Part shown: positions 22,117 through 33,416 of the stretch, piece by piece
How the letters are laid out: each line of letters opens with the position of its first letter
Numbering within the stretch: the first letter of the stretch is position 1
Source of the DNA: Aphidius gifuensis
Taxonomy: Eukaryota; Arthropoda; Insecta; Hymenoptera; Braconidae
Assembly: GCF_014905175.1 (NCBI RefSeq)
Contig: NC_057791.1
Coordinates: 12,156,177 to 12,220,176, forward strand
DNA length: 64,000 bases
Direction of reading: 5' to 3'
Translations under genes and position numbers: made by a program
The notes under the pieces: model-generated
The model's input: the letters and a program-made list of their open reading frames with translations, nothing else
The model's database searches: none
Told to the model about the DNA's origin: nothing

Positions 22117-22328
22117 TGTTACGTTTTTGGGTTAAAATAAAAGATATCTCTTTTCTATTTAAATTAATAGGTCTTTATTCATTTGCTATTCTATTGCAAC
22201 AACAACTTAACTCTTTCTCTCATCTCTTTCCCGTTACTAAGGTCGTCATTTGTTATTAACTAATTCTATATTGTCTGTCTCTGTCTTTCATATAGGAGGA
22301 GGGAATGATTAACTTCATATTCGTAACA
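22117..22328 (-). repeat. 3' LTR of gypsy element 2
   Basis: Plus-strand ends are TGTTACGTTTTTGGG and TTCATATTCGTAACA. Purine-rich GCGGAGGGTAG (minus strand) abuts it at 22329 as the polypurine tract. Confidence 0.93.
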
Positions 22329-22844
22329 CTACCCTCCGCTCAATGAAGATTGTCGTCCCGACAATCCGTAACCTACAGCTCAAGAATGTTCAACAATCCG
22401 ATTATATTAATCAGATCCTTGACCACTGGGGATTCTCGAGTTATCCTAAGATGTTGTTCAGTATTTACTCAAGGTTTAGGGGAAAACCCAATGTAAAAAC
22501 CCTGAACGAACAACATTTACAATTATATTTAATATCTACAGTCAATTTTGTTCAGTCAATAGAATATCTTCATTCAATCTATCTTTTTTTATTGACTTAT
22601 TCTTCTCCTAAATATTTGTCTTCTCCTAGATGATTAATTGTATTTATGATTGCAATTTAATTATTCTTCCATGTAGTATAATATCAACCTAAATAAGTAA
22701 GTTAAGAAAACCTAAAAAAAAAAATATAATTTGCATAATTATGGTTATTATTTATTCGTTTTCAAAGCGTCCTTTGAAAACAAACAACATCAATTATCAT
22801 TTTTACTAGTATTTTAATCTGTGGTGTACACCCATAAATAACTT

Positions 22845-22950
22845 TATGTTACAAGGGCAGTGGGAATAATGTGTGAATTTCCAAAGCGTAAGAGGGGTAG
22901 TGCGCTTTTTGGAAATTCACACATTATTACCACTGTCCCTAGTAACATAA
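22845..22950. mobile_element. Hairpin MITE 1 in gypsy element 2
   Basis: TTATGTTACAAGGGCAGTGG and AATAATGTGTGAATTTCCAA are mirrored after a 14-base loop by TTGGAAATTCACACATTATT and CACTGTCCCTAGTAACATAA. Arms about 45 bp with few mismatches. Confidence 0.75.
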
Positions 22951-22957
22951 AATATGG

Positions 22958-23084
22958 TTCGTTACATGTGCCCAATCAGAGAGCCCGCTCACAACTCATT
23001 TGGAGGGGAAACACTCGCCAAAGCTCGGGCTTGCCCCTCCAAATTCGTTGAGAGCACACTCTCTGAGTGGGCACTTGTAACGAA
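22958..23084. mobile_element. Hairpin MITE 2, TTCGTTAC family
   Basis: The left arm TTCGTTACATGTGCCCA...CATTTGGAGGGG is mirrored by CCCCTCCAAATTCGTTG...GTGGGCACTTGTAACGAA. It follows MITE 1 by 7 bases. One arm plus loop of the same family lies at 39906-39990. Confidence 0.75.
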
Positions 23085-23204
23085 ATATACTAAAGTCACA
23101 TCCTTGCCCTTACTCGAGCCGATGATGAGTATTTCTCATCAAAGAGACAACACGTCCACTATGATTCCAAGGAATCATGCCCAGGCAGTGACCAAAATTT
23201 TTAC

Positions 23205-23400
23205 CTAGGATTTATTTATTTATTTCTCAAACTTATTTCCTACCTGAAATAAGGAACCTCAGTCCCTCGAGGCCATTTTTTTTTTTTTTTTTTTTTACCT
23301 TAAACCTTGTTTCCTACCTGAAACAAGGAACCTCAGTCCATCGAGGGCCATTTTTTTTTTAACATTCTGATCTTACTTTTACTTCAAGTAAGAATATATT
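23205..23400. repeat. Two tandem units with TTTCCTACCTGAAA hairpins
   Basis: The unit CTTATTTCCTACCTGAAATAAG, then GAACCTCAGTCC, TCGAGG and a poly-T run, occurs at about 23228 and 23307. Each unit forms a short perfect hairpin. It lies between the MITEs and the integrase end, in the 3' non-coding part of the element. Confidence 0.65.
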
Positions 23401-23457
23401 TTTTATTAAAATCATTCATTTATTTATTTATTATTAAATTTGATTACAAACATACTT

Positions 23458-24131
23458 TTATTCTACGTATGGATAAATTCTGTTTACGTGTACGACTTTA
23501 AGTCGTCCATTTGGTATTTTTTTTATTCGATAGACTACTTCGTTAATTTTATTTTTGATTAAATAAGGTCCATCCCAATTTGATTGTAGTTTTTCACATT
23601 TACCAATGGTTCTATGGGGGATATAGAACCAAACCTTCTCACCTGGATTAAATGACACCATTTGAGATTTTAAATCGAATTTTGATTTTAATTTATCATT
23701 TTTAAATTTTAATATTTTTCTGACATCTTCATGAATATTTAATATTTCTTCTTTTAACCCTTCTACAAATTCAGGGATTGGATTTATTTCAGTTTCAGGA
23801 AGTTGTCCTCGGATTAAATCCAAAGGTAATCTTAATTCTCGACCCAACATTAATTTTGCTGGCGTATATTGTGTGGTTTCATGTTTTGCTGATCTATAAG
23901 CCAAAAGAAATAAAGGGACCCATTTATCCCAATCTTTCTGGTGTTGAGCTACATATTTTGCCAGATATTCTTTTAGAGTTCGATTCAATCTTTCTACCAT
24001 ACCATTAGATTCTGGATGCAAAGGAGTTGTTCGAGTTTTATGAATATTTAATAACTTCATTGTTCCTTTGAAAACTTCAGATTCAAAGTTTCTTCCTTGA
24101 TCTGAATGAAGTTCTAATGGAATTCCAAATC
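23458..24131 (-). pseudogene. Gypsy element 2 integrase, C-terminal part
   Basis: Same frame as the upstream pol piece, after a TAA near 24133. Reading through it gives RFGIPLELHSDQGRNFES, the second catalytic Asp region. Then come HPESNGMVERLNRTLKEY with the catalytic Glu, and a C-terminal GPY-type module (NWDGPYLIKNKINEVVYRI). The frame ends at 23458. It would catalyse cDNA insertion but is cut off by the nonsense codon. Confidence 0.9.
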
Positions 24132-24132
24132 T

Positions 24133-25497
24133 TTAAATAACATTTACAATCAAAGCTTCTGCTACTGTTGTAGCTTTAAAATTCGGTAATGGTATTTCTT
24201 CTGGCCAACGAGAAAAATAGTCTGTTATTACTAATATATAACGATTTCCTGTTTTAGATTTAGGTAAAGGTCCTAGAATATCTATTGCTAATCGTTCAAA
24301 TGGAAAGCTTGGATTAACAATTTGAAATTTTCCTTTGACTCTTTTATGAGGGCCTTTTTTAGCGAAACAAATTTTACATCTTTTACACCATTCTTGTTTA
24401 CATTTTGCCCAGTAGAAATTTTTTCTAATTTTTGCTAGTGTTTTATTTATTCCAAAATGTCCACCTGCTGAATTATCATGTGCTTCTTCTAAAATTTGTT
24501 TTGTATTTTTCTCTGGTACTATTATTTGTAATATGACTTTTGTTTTATCTGGTGATTCCCAATTACGAAATAAACATTCATCTTTAAGGATTAATGAATC
24601 CCAAATTAATAAATAAATTTTCATAATTTCTCCTAACTGTGAAATCTCTTGCCAATCAGGTATTTTATTTACTTTTTTAAATTCAATAAGTGTTTTAATA
24701 ATTGAATCTTCATTTTGTAATTTTTTCCAATTTAATGCATCATCTACATTACAGACAATTTGAAAAATTGAATTTTTATCTTCTTTCTGTTCGTTATCAA
24801 AATTTTTATTACATTTTTTACAAATGCATGGTCTTCTTGATAGTGCATCTGCATTTGAGTGTATTTTGTCTGGTCTATATTGTATTTCAAAATCAAAGTT
24901 ACTTAAAAGTTCCATCCACCTTGCCATTTGACCTTCTAAATTTTTAAACGACATGAGCCATCTCAATGAAGCATGATCAGTACGAATTGTAAATTTTTTT
25001 CCAATCAAATAATGACGAAAATGCCCAACTGATTTAATTATAGCTAATAATTCTCTTCTGGTTACACAGTAATTTTTTTCTGTTTTATTAAGGCATTTGC
25101 TAAAATATGCTATTACTCTTTCCTCATTATCTTGAATTTGTGAAAGAGTGGATCCTAATGCAAAATTTGATGCATCAGTATCTAATATAAATTTACCATC
25201 CAACTTTGGGGTTGTTAGGATTGGGAATGAAGTTAGAATATCTTTCAATTTTTTGAAAGCTATTTCAGCATCTTTATTCCATAAAAATTGTTTATTTGTC
25301 AATTTATGTAATGGTTTTGCAATATTTGCAAAATTTTTCACAAATTTTCTATAATAAGAGCATAAGCCCAAGAAACTTTGTAGTTCAGTAATATTACTCG
25401 GAGTTGGCCATTCTAAAACTGTTTTAATTTTATCTTGTTGAAATTCTGTACCATTAATCACATAACCAAGAGTACTTCTTTTTGAAAAAAATAGCAT
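24133..25497 (-). pseudogene. Gypsy element 2 RNase H and integrase N-terminal part
   Basis: Begins in the RT thumb (LGYVINGTEF, LQSFLGLCSYYRKFV). RNase H follows (FILDTDASNFALG, TRRELLAII, IRTDHASLRWL), then the linker DALSRRPC, the HHCC finger (HDNSAGGHFGINKTL, CKRCKIC) and the integrase core start (FERLAIDILGPLP, VITDYFSRWPE). It ends at a TAA. The frame differs from RT upstream, with the shift near 25475. Confidence 0.92.
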
Positions 25498-26288
25498 TTT
25501 TTATGATTAACTTTAAGGTTTGCTTCTACTAATCTTGAAAAAACCAATTGTAAATTTGTCACATGTTCATCGAAATTTTTTCCTAGAATAATTATATCAT
25601 CTAAATATACTAAACATGCTTTTTCTAATAATCCTTCTAGAACTTTGTACATAATCCTCATAAAATTTGCGGGAGCATTACACAAGCCAAAAGGTAGTAC
25701 TTTATATTGCCATAGTTCATTACCAATTGCAAATGCTGTTTTTTCTTTATCCTCTGGTTCTGAAGGAATTTGCCAATATCCACTCTTAAGATCAATTGTA
25801 GAAAACCAACATGAACTTCTTGTAAGATTAAGTAAATCTTTAATATTAGGTACTGGAATTGAATCTTTAATTGTAACGTCATTTAGTTGACGATAGTCTT
25901 GACAAAATCTTATATCACCATCTTTTTTTTTAACTAGTACAACTGGTGAAGACCAAGCACTGTGACTTGGTTCGATTATATCATTTTTTATCATTTCTTG
26001 TAATTTATCATAAGCTAGTTCTCTATAATAAAAAGGGATACGACGTGGATTTTGTTTAATCGGTTTTGTATTTGTTACATTTATTTTATGGTTAATTTTT
26101 TGATTGCAACCTAGTCCATTCCATTTAAAACAATCTTGAAATTTACTAAAGAATTTTTTACATTTTATGATTTGATCATCTGTTAATAATTTTGAAGAAT
26201 TTTTTACTTGATCTGATAAAATTTCTGGTATTTCAATTTCTTCTAATTCTATTTGATTGATTGATATTATTTTAATTTTGTTATTCAT
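25458..26288 (-). pseudogene. Gypsy element 2 reverse transcriptase
   Basis: Contains the RT fingers and palm in order: IIEPSHSAWSSPVVLVKKKD, RFCQDYRQLN, FSTIDLKSGYWQIP, KVLPFGLCNAPANF and the catalytic LVYLDDIIIL. About 85 residues of the protease-RT junction precede it. It is a normal Ty3/gypsy RT and would copy element RNA into DNA. The frame is lost after HKKCYFFQKEV. Confidence 0.92.
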
Positions 26289-26356
26289 ATTAAATTTTTT
26301 CGATATTAATTCCTGAAATTTTGTGAAAATTTCATTTTTTTTTAGAAAATCTATCC

Positions 26357-26689
26357 CTAAAATTGCATCATCTTTAATATCTGCTGTGATAATATCGAGG
26401 TTAGTGATGATATGTTGATTTTTATATCGAGATTTTTAATACTTTTAAATGGAAATTTTTCTTTTGATGCTGTATAAATTTTAAAATTTTTTTTGATAGT
26501 GATAAGAGGTTTTTTTATTTTATTAATTATTTTATTGTTAACTACAGTTATGTCAGAGCCAGTATCTATAATCATTATACATTTAATTTCTTCAATAGAC
26601 CCAAATATTTTTAATTTTTTATCATTTTCGTTTCTATGTTCAATTTTATAAAGCTTTAAATTAGTTTGAACCAATCTGTCCCCCAACAA
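26357..26689 (-). pseudogene. Gypsy element 2 aspartic protease
   Basis: MIIDTGSDITVV carries the DTG active site of retropepsins. The C-terminal half of the fold continues in a different frame (AILGIDFL near 26370), so a frameshift lies inside the protease near 26420. It would cut the Gag-Pol polyprotein. Confidence 0.85.
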
Positions 26690-26700
26690 ATTGGTTCCCT

Positions 26701-27879
26701 CTAGTTTAACGGATTATTTTTATTTTTATTTTGCTGATTTTTTTTATTTTTATCACAATCATTTGCATAGTGGCCCAATTTTTTGCATTTGAAACAAACA
26801 ATTTCGGATTTATTTTTATTAATTTTTTTTCCATTTGTTTTGTTTTTATCATAATTATTATTATAATTATTATTATAATTGTAATTCCTTTTTCCGAAAT
26901 TATTATCAATAGTTTTTTCATTTTTATTTTTATAATTGTATTCATAAGGTTTAAATCTTGAGTGGAATTTTGAATTTCTCATATCTTTTTCTTTTTTATT
27001 TTTATAAACCAAATTGGTAACAGATAACAACTCACTTGCTCTCTCAACTGCTTCGTATAAAGACTCTATTCTTTCTGAACGTAGAGTAAATTCGATTCTT
27101 GAGTTGTGAATTCCATTAATGAATTGGAGACATGCTATACGGTCACGTGCTTCACTTGGTAGGTTGTAATGAGCTAAATTAGTTAATTTTTTAATTTCTT
27201 CTGCGAAATTCGAAAAATCTTGGTCGTATCTTTGTTTTAAACCTAATAATTGATTATAATACATACGAGAAAATTGTCTTTCATTGAATTTTTTGTCCAG
27301 TAATTCTGTTATTTTATCAATTTGTTTTAATTCATTAGTTGACAGGTTTTCTAATACTATTTGAGCTTTACCCCTTAATGATGATACTAATTGAGCTGCT
27401 TTTTCACTTTCATTCCAATTATTATTTTCCGCGACAATATTAAAATGAATTTGATAGCGGTTCCACGAGGTTAATCCGTCATAATCATTGAGTTTAATTA
27501 TTGAATTGTTACGTGTAATGTTTGTTGTAGAGTCATAGTTTTTATTACTGTTATACGTATTAGAATTAGAAGTTGAAGCCCCAATGTTTATTTCCGGTAA
27601 GGATTTAAATTGACTTATCTGGATATGAGGTGAATTTTTCGGGAAAATATGTCCCGATCTTATTGTTGGTTTATTTCTACGTTCTGAGTTACAATTTGTT
27701 TGAGGTCTTATTCGAGGTTCACTGGTATTTGTAGAGCTATTAATTTCTCAAAATAATTTAATTGTCTCTTCTCTTGCTATTTTCCGTGATTCTTCTAATT
27801 CTCTTCGTAAAGATTCTCTGAACACTGATATTTTTTCATCGAACTCTTTTTTTAAAGCTTCTAAATCTGATTTAGACAT
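26701..27879 (-). pseudogene. Gypsy element 2 gag, one nonsense codon
   Basis: The best start is ATG at 27879 (MSKSDLEALKKEF, coiled-coil-like). An in-frame TGA at 27748-27750 breaks an otherwise open frame. The capsid-like region includes WNRYQIHFNIV and FNERQFSRMYYNQLLGLKQR. The tail is very Asn/Lys/Tyr-rich and ends in a CCHC knuckle, CFKCKKLGHYANDC, for RNA binding. The Asn runs reflect (AAT)n microsatellite growth in the coding strand. Gag would form the particle. Confidence 0.9.
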
Positions 27880-28071
27880 TTTTTTTATTTATTTTTTTTA
27901 TTTTTTGTTTTTATTTTTAGATATTTTTATTCTGTAAGCGTTTCACTATTCCCAATAAAATAGAATTCGATTTGATTAATTTAATGAATTTATATTTATT
28001 TTTTATATTTTCATTCTATTATGTAATATTTTCCTTCCATTTTATTTTTACTTTTTTACTTCTGACACCAA

Positions 28072-29757
28072 TGTTACGTTTCCCTAGCGAAAATGGCGAC
28101 ACCGATCCGACACCAATCCGACAGTCGGTTTGTGCACTGATCTCATACAAAAACGACACAAAACCGACACACGACTATAAGAATTTCTAAGTCACAATAA
28201 TAAATAGTAAAAAGCATTTAAAAAATAAAATATCATGTCTAAAAATTTCTAAATAATATTCTTATAATTTAAGACACATTAGAATTTTTTTTAAATAATT
28301 TTTTTATTGAAAAAACTTAATTCTGTTTATGTATTATAAGCGAGGTTAGCTGTCAGAATCATCTGTACACGACTGTGAGATTTTACAATTCTCACACAAT
28401 TCCGACACAATTCCGACACAAATCCGACAGACGTACAACAGTATATTTTTATTTTGTATTTGATATAAAAAAAGAGCATTTTATTATTAAAAATTTTTGT
28501 TCAATATTAAAGTTATAATATTTTAATAATTTTAGGCATATTAGATTTTTTTTTTTTGAATAAATTTTGACAAAATAAATCATTGGAATCGTCTGTGAGA
28601 ATTTGCAATTCTCACACAATTCCGACACACGACTGTGAGAATTGTAAATCAGACACAATTCCGACAGACGTACGACAGTATATTTTTATATTTTGTATTT
28701 AATATGAAAAAAAGCATTTTATTAATAAAAATTATTGTTCAATATCAAAGTTATAATATTTTAATAATTTTAGGCATATTAGTTTTTTTTTTTTTTGAAT
28801 AAATTTTGACAAAAAAAATAATTGGAAACATGGGAAACCAAATACATGGTTTCATTACAAATTACATTCGAGTTACAAAAATACCAAATACGTGGGAAAC
28901 TGATTAAATGTATTAGTTTTGAAAAAAAAAACAAAAAATGATAATTTTCTAATAAAATAATTTTAAAAAAATCTAATTCCCTATAATTATTAAAAGATTA
29001 TAATTTTATTATTGAACAAAAATTTTTGCAAATCGCAAATTACCACAGATGATTCCAATTATTTTTTTTATCAAAATTTATTCAAAAAAAAAAAATCTAA
29101 TATGCCTAAAATTATTAAAATATTATAACTTTAATATTGAACAAAAATTTTTATTAATAAAATGCTCTTTTTCTATATTAAATACAAAATGAAAATGAAC
29201 TCTCGTACGTCTGTCGGATTTGTGTCGGAATTGTGTCGGATTTACAATTCTCACAGTCGTGTGTCGAAATTGTAAAATCTCACAGTCGTGTACAGATGAT
29301 TCTGACAGCTAACCTCACTTTTAATACATAAACAGAATTGAGTTTTTTCAATAAGAAATTATTTTAAAAAAATTCTAATGTGTCTCAAATTATAAAAATA
29401 TTATTAAGAAATTTTTAGACATAATATTTTATTTTTTAAATGCTTCTTACTATTGATTTTTGTGACTTAGAAATTCTTATAGTCGTGTGTCGGTTTTGTG
29501 TCGTTTTTGTATGAGATCAGTGCACAATCCGACTATCGGCATTTTCGCTAGGGTTTTGGGTTAAAATAAAAGATATCTCTTTTCTATTTAAATTAATAGG
29601 TCTTTATTCATTTGCTATTCTATTGCAACAACAACTTAACTCTTTCTCTCATCTCTTTCCCGTTACTAAGGTCGTCATTTGTTATTAACTAATTCTATAT
29701 TGTCTGTCTCTGTCTATCATATAGGAGGAGGGAATAATTAACTTCATATTCGTAACA
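28072..29757 (-). repeat. 5' LTR of gypsy element 2, split
   Basis: Ten bases (TGTTACGTTT) lie left of the foldback at 28082-29553, and the other 204 bases lie right of it. The seven T residues across the junction against five in the intact LTR imply a 2-bp TT target duplication. The minus-strand sequence after the LTR, TTGGTGTCAGAAG, is the likely primer site, though the tRNA is not identified. Confidence 0.92.
28082..29553. mobile_element. CCCTAGCG foldback element, copy 1
   Basis: Ends are CCCTAGCGAAAATGGCG and CGGCATTTTCGCTAGGG. Arms of about 650 bp are nearly complementary and contain repeated CCGACACAATTCCGACACA boxes. No open frame. Inserted in the gypsy 2 LTR with a 2-bp TT duplication. 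Related copies are 37798-39174 and 52914-53505. Confidence 0.9.
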
Positions 29758-30284
29758 GTGTATATATTTATTTGATTTTGTTTTTTTTTTATAGTATTTT
29801 AGAACAGTTTTAATAACTTAAGATTTATATTTTTTCTGAAAATATGGTTGTTATTTTTTTTTTTTTTTTATTATTGTATAACCACATGTGTGAGGATCAT
29901 TTTACTCTAACATCTACACGGAAAAAAATTTATAGTTTTTATTACTATACGTATAATAAATTCGGACCGCGACAAAAGTATAGTTCAATTTACCATTCAG
30001 TATAGGAAATTAAACTATAAATATAATTTTGTAAATATTATAATTTTGTAATATAATACTGTATCGAAATATCATTATACTGGCCCTACAGTTCGTTATT
30101 TATATATTTCGAAATAAATATGAAATATCATTAATGAAATGATCATTAAATATACAAAGTAATATTTCCATACAATTGAGAAAAACATGTGCTCAAACAA
30201 ATATTAGAAATAATAACGGACCCTTAACAATTGTCACAACAAAAAGAACTTTATGAATTATAATTTTAAAAGATATTGTTAACC
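29758..30284. other. AT-rich stretch, no gene seen
   Basis: Poly-T runs and a CACGGAAAAAAATTTATAG motif near 29930 that resembles the MITE end at 19738, but no matching right end is visible. No coding frame. Confidence 0.4.
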
Positions 30285-31267
30285 ATGGTAAGTAATTACA
30301 AAGGAGGAAAATGTAAAATTAAAAAAGATGAAACACCGCAAAAGCTGACAGCACTCGACACACGCATTGTTGATGCAATTAAGTGTGAGGAAAATATAAT
30401 AATATTTTAATTGATAGAGAAAATATTCTATTATATATATATATACATTAGGGTGTTTTTTTTTTTTTTGATATTTTTTTTTCTCTTCACCCATCTTTAT
30501 ACAAGTTCATACAACTCTAAATCATGCCCAGAAAAAATTTGAACTCAATTAAAAAATATTTAGAGGTGGTTCAGGAGTCATTTGTTTTTTCCATTTGATT
30601 AACATGGGGTTAATACACTTCATTCACTATTTTGATCATGGAGGCTTTAATTTTCGACCGTTCAAGTTCACGTTGGTCTCATTTGATAGAGTATTAAATT
30701 CTATAGCATATAATATTCATAGTTTTGATCATTTACAATTAAAAAAAATAGTGAAATAATGCTTCAAAAAGGTAGTATTTACAATTTTTCTGAAAAACAA
30801 AATTGTAAATGATCAAAACTATGAATATTATATGCTATAAAATTCAATACTCTATAAAATAAGACCAACGCGAACTTGAACGGTCGAAAATTAAAGCCTC
30901 CATGATCAAAATGGTGAATGAAGTGTATTAAACCCATGTTAATCAAATGGAAAGAACAAATGACCCCTGAACCACCTTTAAATATTTTTCAATTGAGTTC
31001 AAATTTTTTCTGGGCATGATTTAGAGCTGTATAAACTTGTATGAAGATGGGTGAAGAGAAAAAAAAATATCAAAAAAAAAAAAACACCCTAATATACATG
31101 CATTAAGTTTTTAATAAGGCTAATTTTTTTTTTCAGATTCAGTTCAGCGGAAATTTAAAAATACATTCACTTTGGTGGGATTTGGTCATGCAATTAATAG
31201 CAAGCTCCATAAATTGCGTTCAACTCAAAATCAATCGAAAGAACCTTCCGACGAGGACGATATCTGA
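30285..31267 (+). CDS. Possible two-exon small gene, unknown product
   Basis: Proposed exons are 30285-30384 and 31137-31267 (77 codons with stop). Exon 1 starts CCATGG and reads MVSNYKGGKCKIKKDETPQ, then LTALDTRIVDAIK, ending before T|GTGAGG. Exon 2 follows a strong polypyrimidine tract and CAG, and reads SVQRKFKNTFTLVGFG, then HKLRS and an acidic end PSDEDDI. Phases agree, and AATAAA lies at 31369. The intron contains a 647-bp foldback. I do not recognise the family. The sequence around the ATG is also a perfect splice donor (ATG|GTAAGT), so the start is uncertain and exon 2 could belong to a longer gene. Confidence 0.4.
30447..31093. mobile_element. Foldback element in the proposed intron
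   Basis: ATTAGGGTGTTTTTTTTTTT is mirrored at the right by AAAACACCCTAAT. The arms of about 290 bp pair with few mismatches (for example CATGGAGGCTTTAATTTTCG against CGAAAATTAAAGCCTCCATG), with a short loop near 30770. A transcript through it would form a long hairpin. Confidence 0.88.
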
Positions 31268-31609
31268 ATGTATTTTTTATTTTAAAGTTTTTCATTTTCA
31301 CAATGTTACTGAGCGAAATTCATTTTGTCTTGAAGGTTATAATTTTTATTCGTGTGTCCTCAGTTTTTAATAAATAAATCAAATAAAATATTAAATAATT
31401 ATATATATGTATGTAGTTAATTGTTCATTTAATTATTTTATTTTTGATTTTTTTTTTAAAAACACAAAATCCATGTATATATATAATCTTCATACACAGA
31501 TTGGAAATATTAAATATATACACATCAGAAATATTCAATATATACATTATATATATTTAAAATATATACTGGAAATATTTTTTTTATAGCAAATAAAGAT
31601 ATGAGCTCA

Positions 31610-31643
31610 TACGTTAAATATATCCTAGGATATATTTAACGTA
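31610..31643. repeat. Perfect 34-nt palindrome
   Basis: TACGTTAAATATATCCT is followed at once by its exact reverse complement. It lies in a run of ATATATTTAAA-like short repeats (31480-31760). Confidence 0.85.
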
Positions 31644-31767
31644 TACACAGTTCGGCGAATTTCAAATATCTTTTATATATCTACAGATATTTTAGGGTAT
31701 TTTTAAGATATTTAAAAATTATATTCAAGAAATATTCTGGCTTGTATTTTAGATACATATTTTTCCA

Positions 31768-32640
31768 CGCGGGCAGTATGATAATATTATTCTCAAAAAT
31801 ATAAAAGTTGTTTGATTTCGCCTAAAAAAATTGGATATATGTATAATAATTTTTTATTTATCAAGGAAATATTTAAAAAATACATGATAGCTTAACCATT
31901 ATTAATTTATCTATTTTTTAAAATTATTTTGAAAAGTATCTTATCCTATTATATTTTAATTATTTTTTTAAAGATTGAACAAAAAAATAAATATGGTTTT
32001 TGAATCAGTGTTAATCAATTGTTAATTTTACAATAACAAATTTTCCATTAATAAATTGATCAATTTTTTTATTAAAATTGTATACTTTCGGGCAGAAGAT
32101 TACAAGAATTAAATTAATTCGTTCATCTAGCTATTTTTTAAAGAATCATTACAAGAATTTAATCCTCAATCCTAATTTAATCCTCCAATTTCTATCGGTT
32201 TATATCTATTCGCTTGTTGATGGTTAGTCAAAAAGATGACTATGCTATCATCACGTGAATATATTCTATAGTACTTTGAATCCTCATCTTCATTATCTAA
32301 TAAATTAATCTGCACCATAAACTTGGATGGCGTAATTTTTTAATTTGTGATACAATGAGTCTTTGTCTTGTAATACAAAAAAGAAAAAAAGGTTTGATTT
32401 AACGTAATGAACACGTGACACCATACGTATCTATTGAGCCAAGAAGAAAAGATAAATTTCATAAATAAGAAAATTAATTAATCAATTTAAAAAAATGTTA
32501 TTCGTCACCTTGAGTATCATGTATTACTAAAAGTAACAAACAATTATTTTACGGATAAATCAACCAATCACTAGGATTTGTAAATTTTTTTTGAAGTGAA
32601 ACTTCTTTACGGAGGGTAGCAAAAAAATTCGAGGCCCTGC
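31768..32640. other. AT-rich stretch, no gene seen
   Basis: No protein-like frame and no repeat boundary recognised. The GC content rises only at the right edge, near the minisatellite. Confidence 0.4.
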
Positions 32641-32645
32641 TAGCG

Positions 32646-32849
32646 TTACGCGCTCGCGTTTACTCTGGCGTTTACTCTGGCGTTTACTCTGGCGTTTACT
32701 CTCGCGTTTACTCTCTCGTATACTCTCTTGTAGACATTCTCCCGTATACTCCCTTGTAGACGTTCTCTCGTATACTTTCTGCTATACGCTCGGTCGCAAG
32801 CGGATAAAGAGAGGAGAATTACATAGAGAGAAGGGAAGCCGGCAAGCAT
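32646..32849 (-). CDS. Short ORF: hydrophobic N-terminus plus NARV repeats
   Basis: 67 codons from ATG at 32849. The first about 20 residues (MLAGFPSLYVILLSLSAC) resemble a secretion signal. The rest is basic and ends in five RVNA units encoded by a 12-bp minisatellite. TATATATAG lies only about 12-20 bases upstream of the ATG, too close for a normal TATA box. The repeat could make an open frame by chance, so this may not be a gene. Confidence 0.25.
   Translation of the reverse strand: MLAGFPSLYVILLSLSACDRAYSRKYTRERLQGSIRENVYKRVYERVNARVNARVNARVNARVNASA
32654..32715. repeat. 12-bp minisatellite, five units
   Basis: GCGTTTACTCTG repeats at 32656, 32668, 32680, 32692 and 32704 (last unit with a final C), preceded by CTC and followed by diverged CGTATACTCTC copies to about 32785. 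Confidence 0.9.
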
Positions 32850-33039
32850 TATACATGCACTATATATAGCGTATAAACTCGGAGCGTCAGCTGCTATGTG
32901 TGTATGCGTGTGCGACTTTTTGTTTGTTTATTTATTTAAATATTATTAAACAGTTCAACTGAGTTTAATACTTAAATAATTGATTTTTAAAAAAAATTCA
33001 TTTGAACGTATCAAGCAATAGTTATCTCGCGGGTTTAAA

Positions 33040-33360
33040 GAATCATTATTATAATAACAATAAAATTATTATAAATATATATAAATGATAATTATAACAA
33101 CAATAATTTTGATAATATTACCAATTATTCACAATAGTATTGATATTAATAATAATATCTATAATAATAATATTTTGAATATCAATACTAATAATTATCA
33201 ATATTTATATATGAATGTTATTGTCAATATTATTATTCATATTATCAATATCACTGATATTAATATAAATCGATAATATTATTGTTATTATTACTAATAT
33301 TATATTGATATTATTATTATCGATGATATTTTTGAAATTATTATTTTATTTATACTATGG
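33040..33360. repeat. ATT/AAT-rich microsatellite-like stretch
   Basis: Imperfect AAT/ATT and GATATT runs in both orientations. A similar stretch follows at 33970-34105, including a clean (ATT)n run. The two flank the foldback at 33417. No coding value. Confidence 0.7.
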
Positions 33361-33416
33361 TTATACAGACTGTCCCATTTTAATATAATATTAGTAATAA
33401 TATCGATGGCATCAAT

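Larger units (their letters stand above)
22117..29757 (-). mobile_element. AT-rich Ty3/gypsy element
   Basis: LTRs of 212 bp (22117-22328 and a split copy 28072-28081 plus 29554-29757) flank gag, protease, RT, RNase H and integrase on the minus strand. Removing the nested foldback (1472 bp) gives about 6.2 kb, a normal gypsy size. Several nonsense and frameshift changes break it. Flanks GTAT and GTGT are at best a decayed 4-bp target duplication. Confidence 0.93.

Noticed and set aside
22343..22633. Plus-strand frame in the 3' part of gypsy element 2
   Set aside because: Opposite to the element's coding strand and in its non-coding 3' region. No domain.
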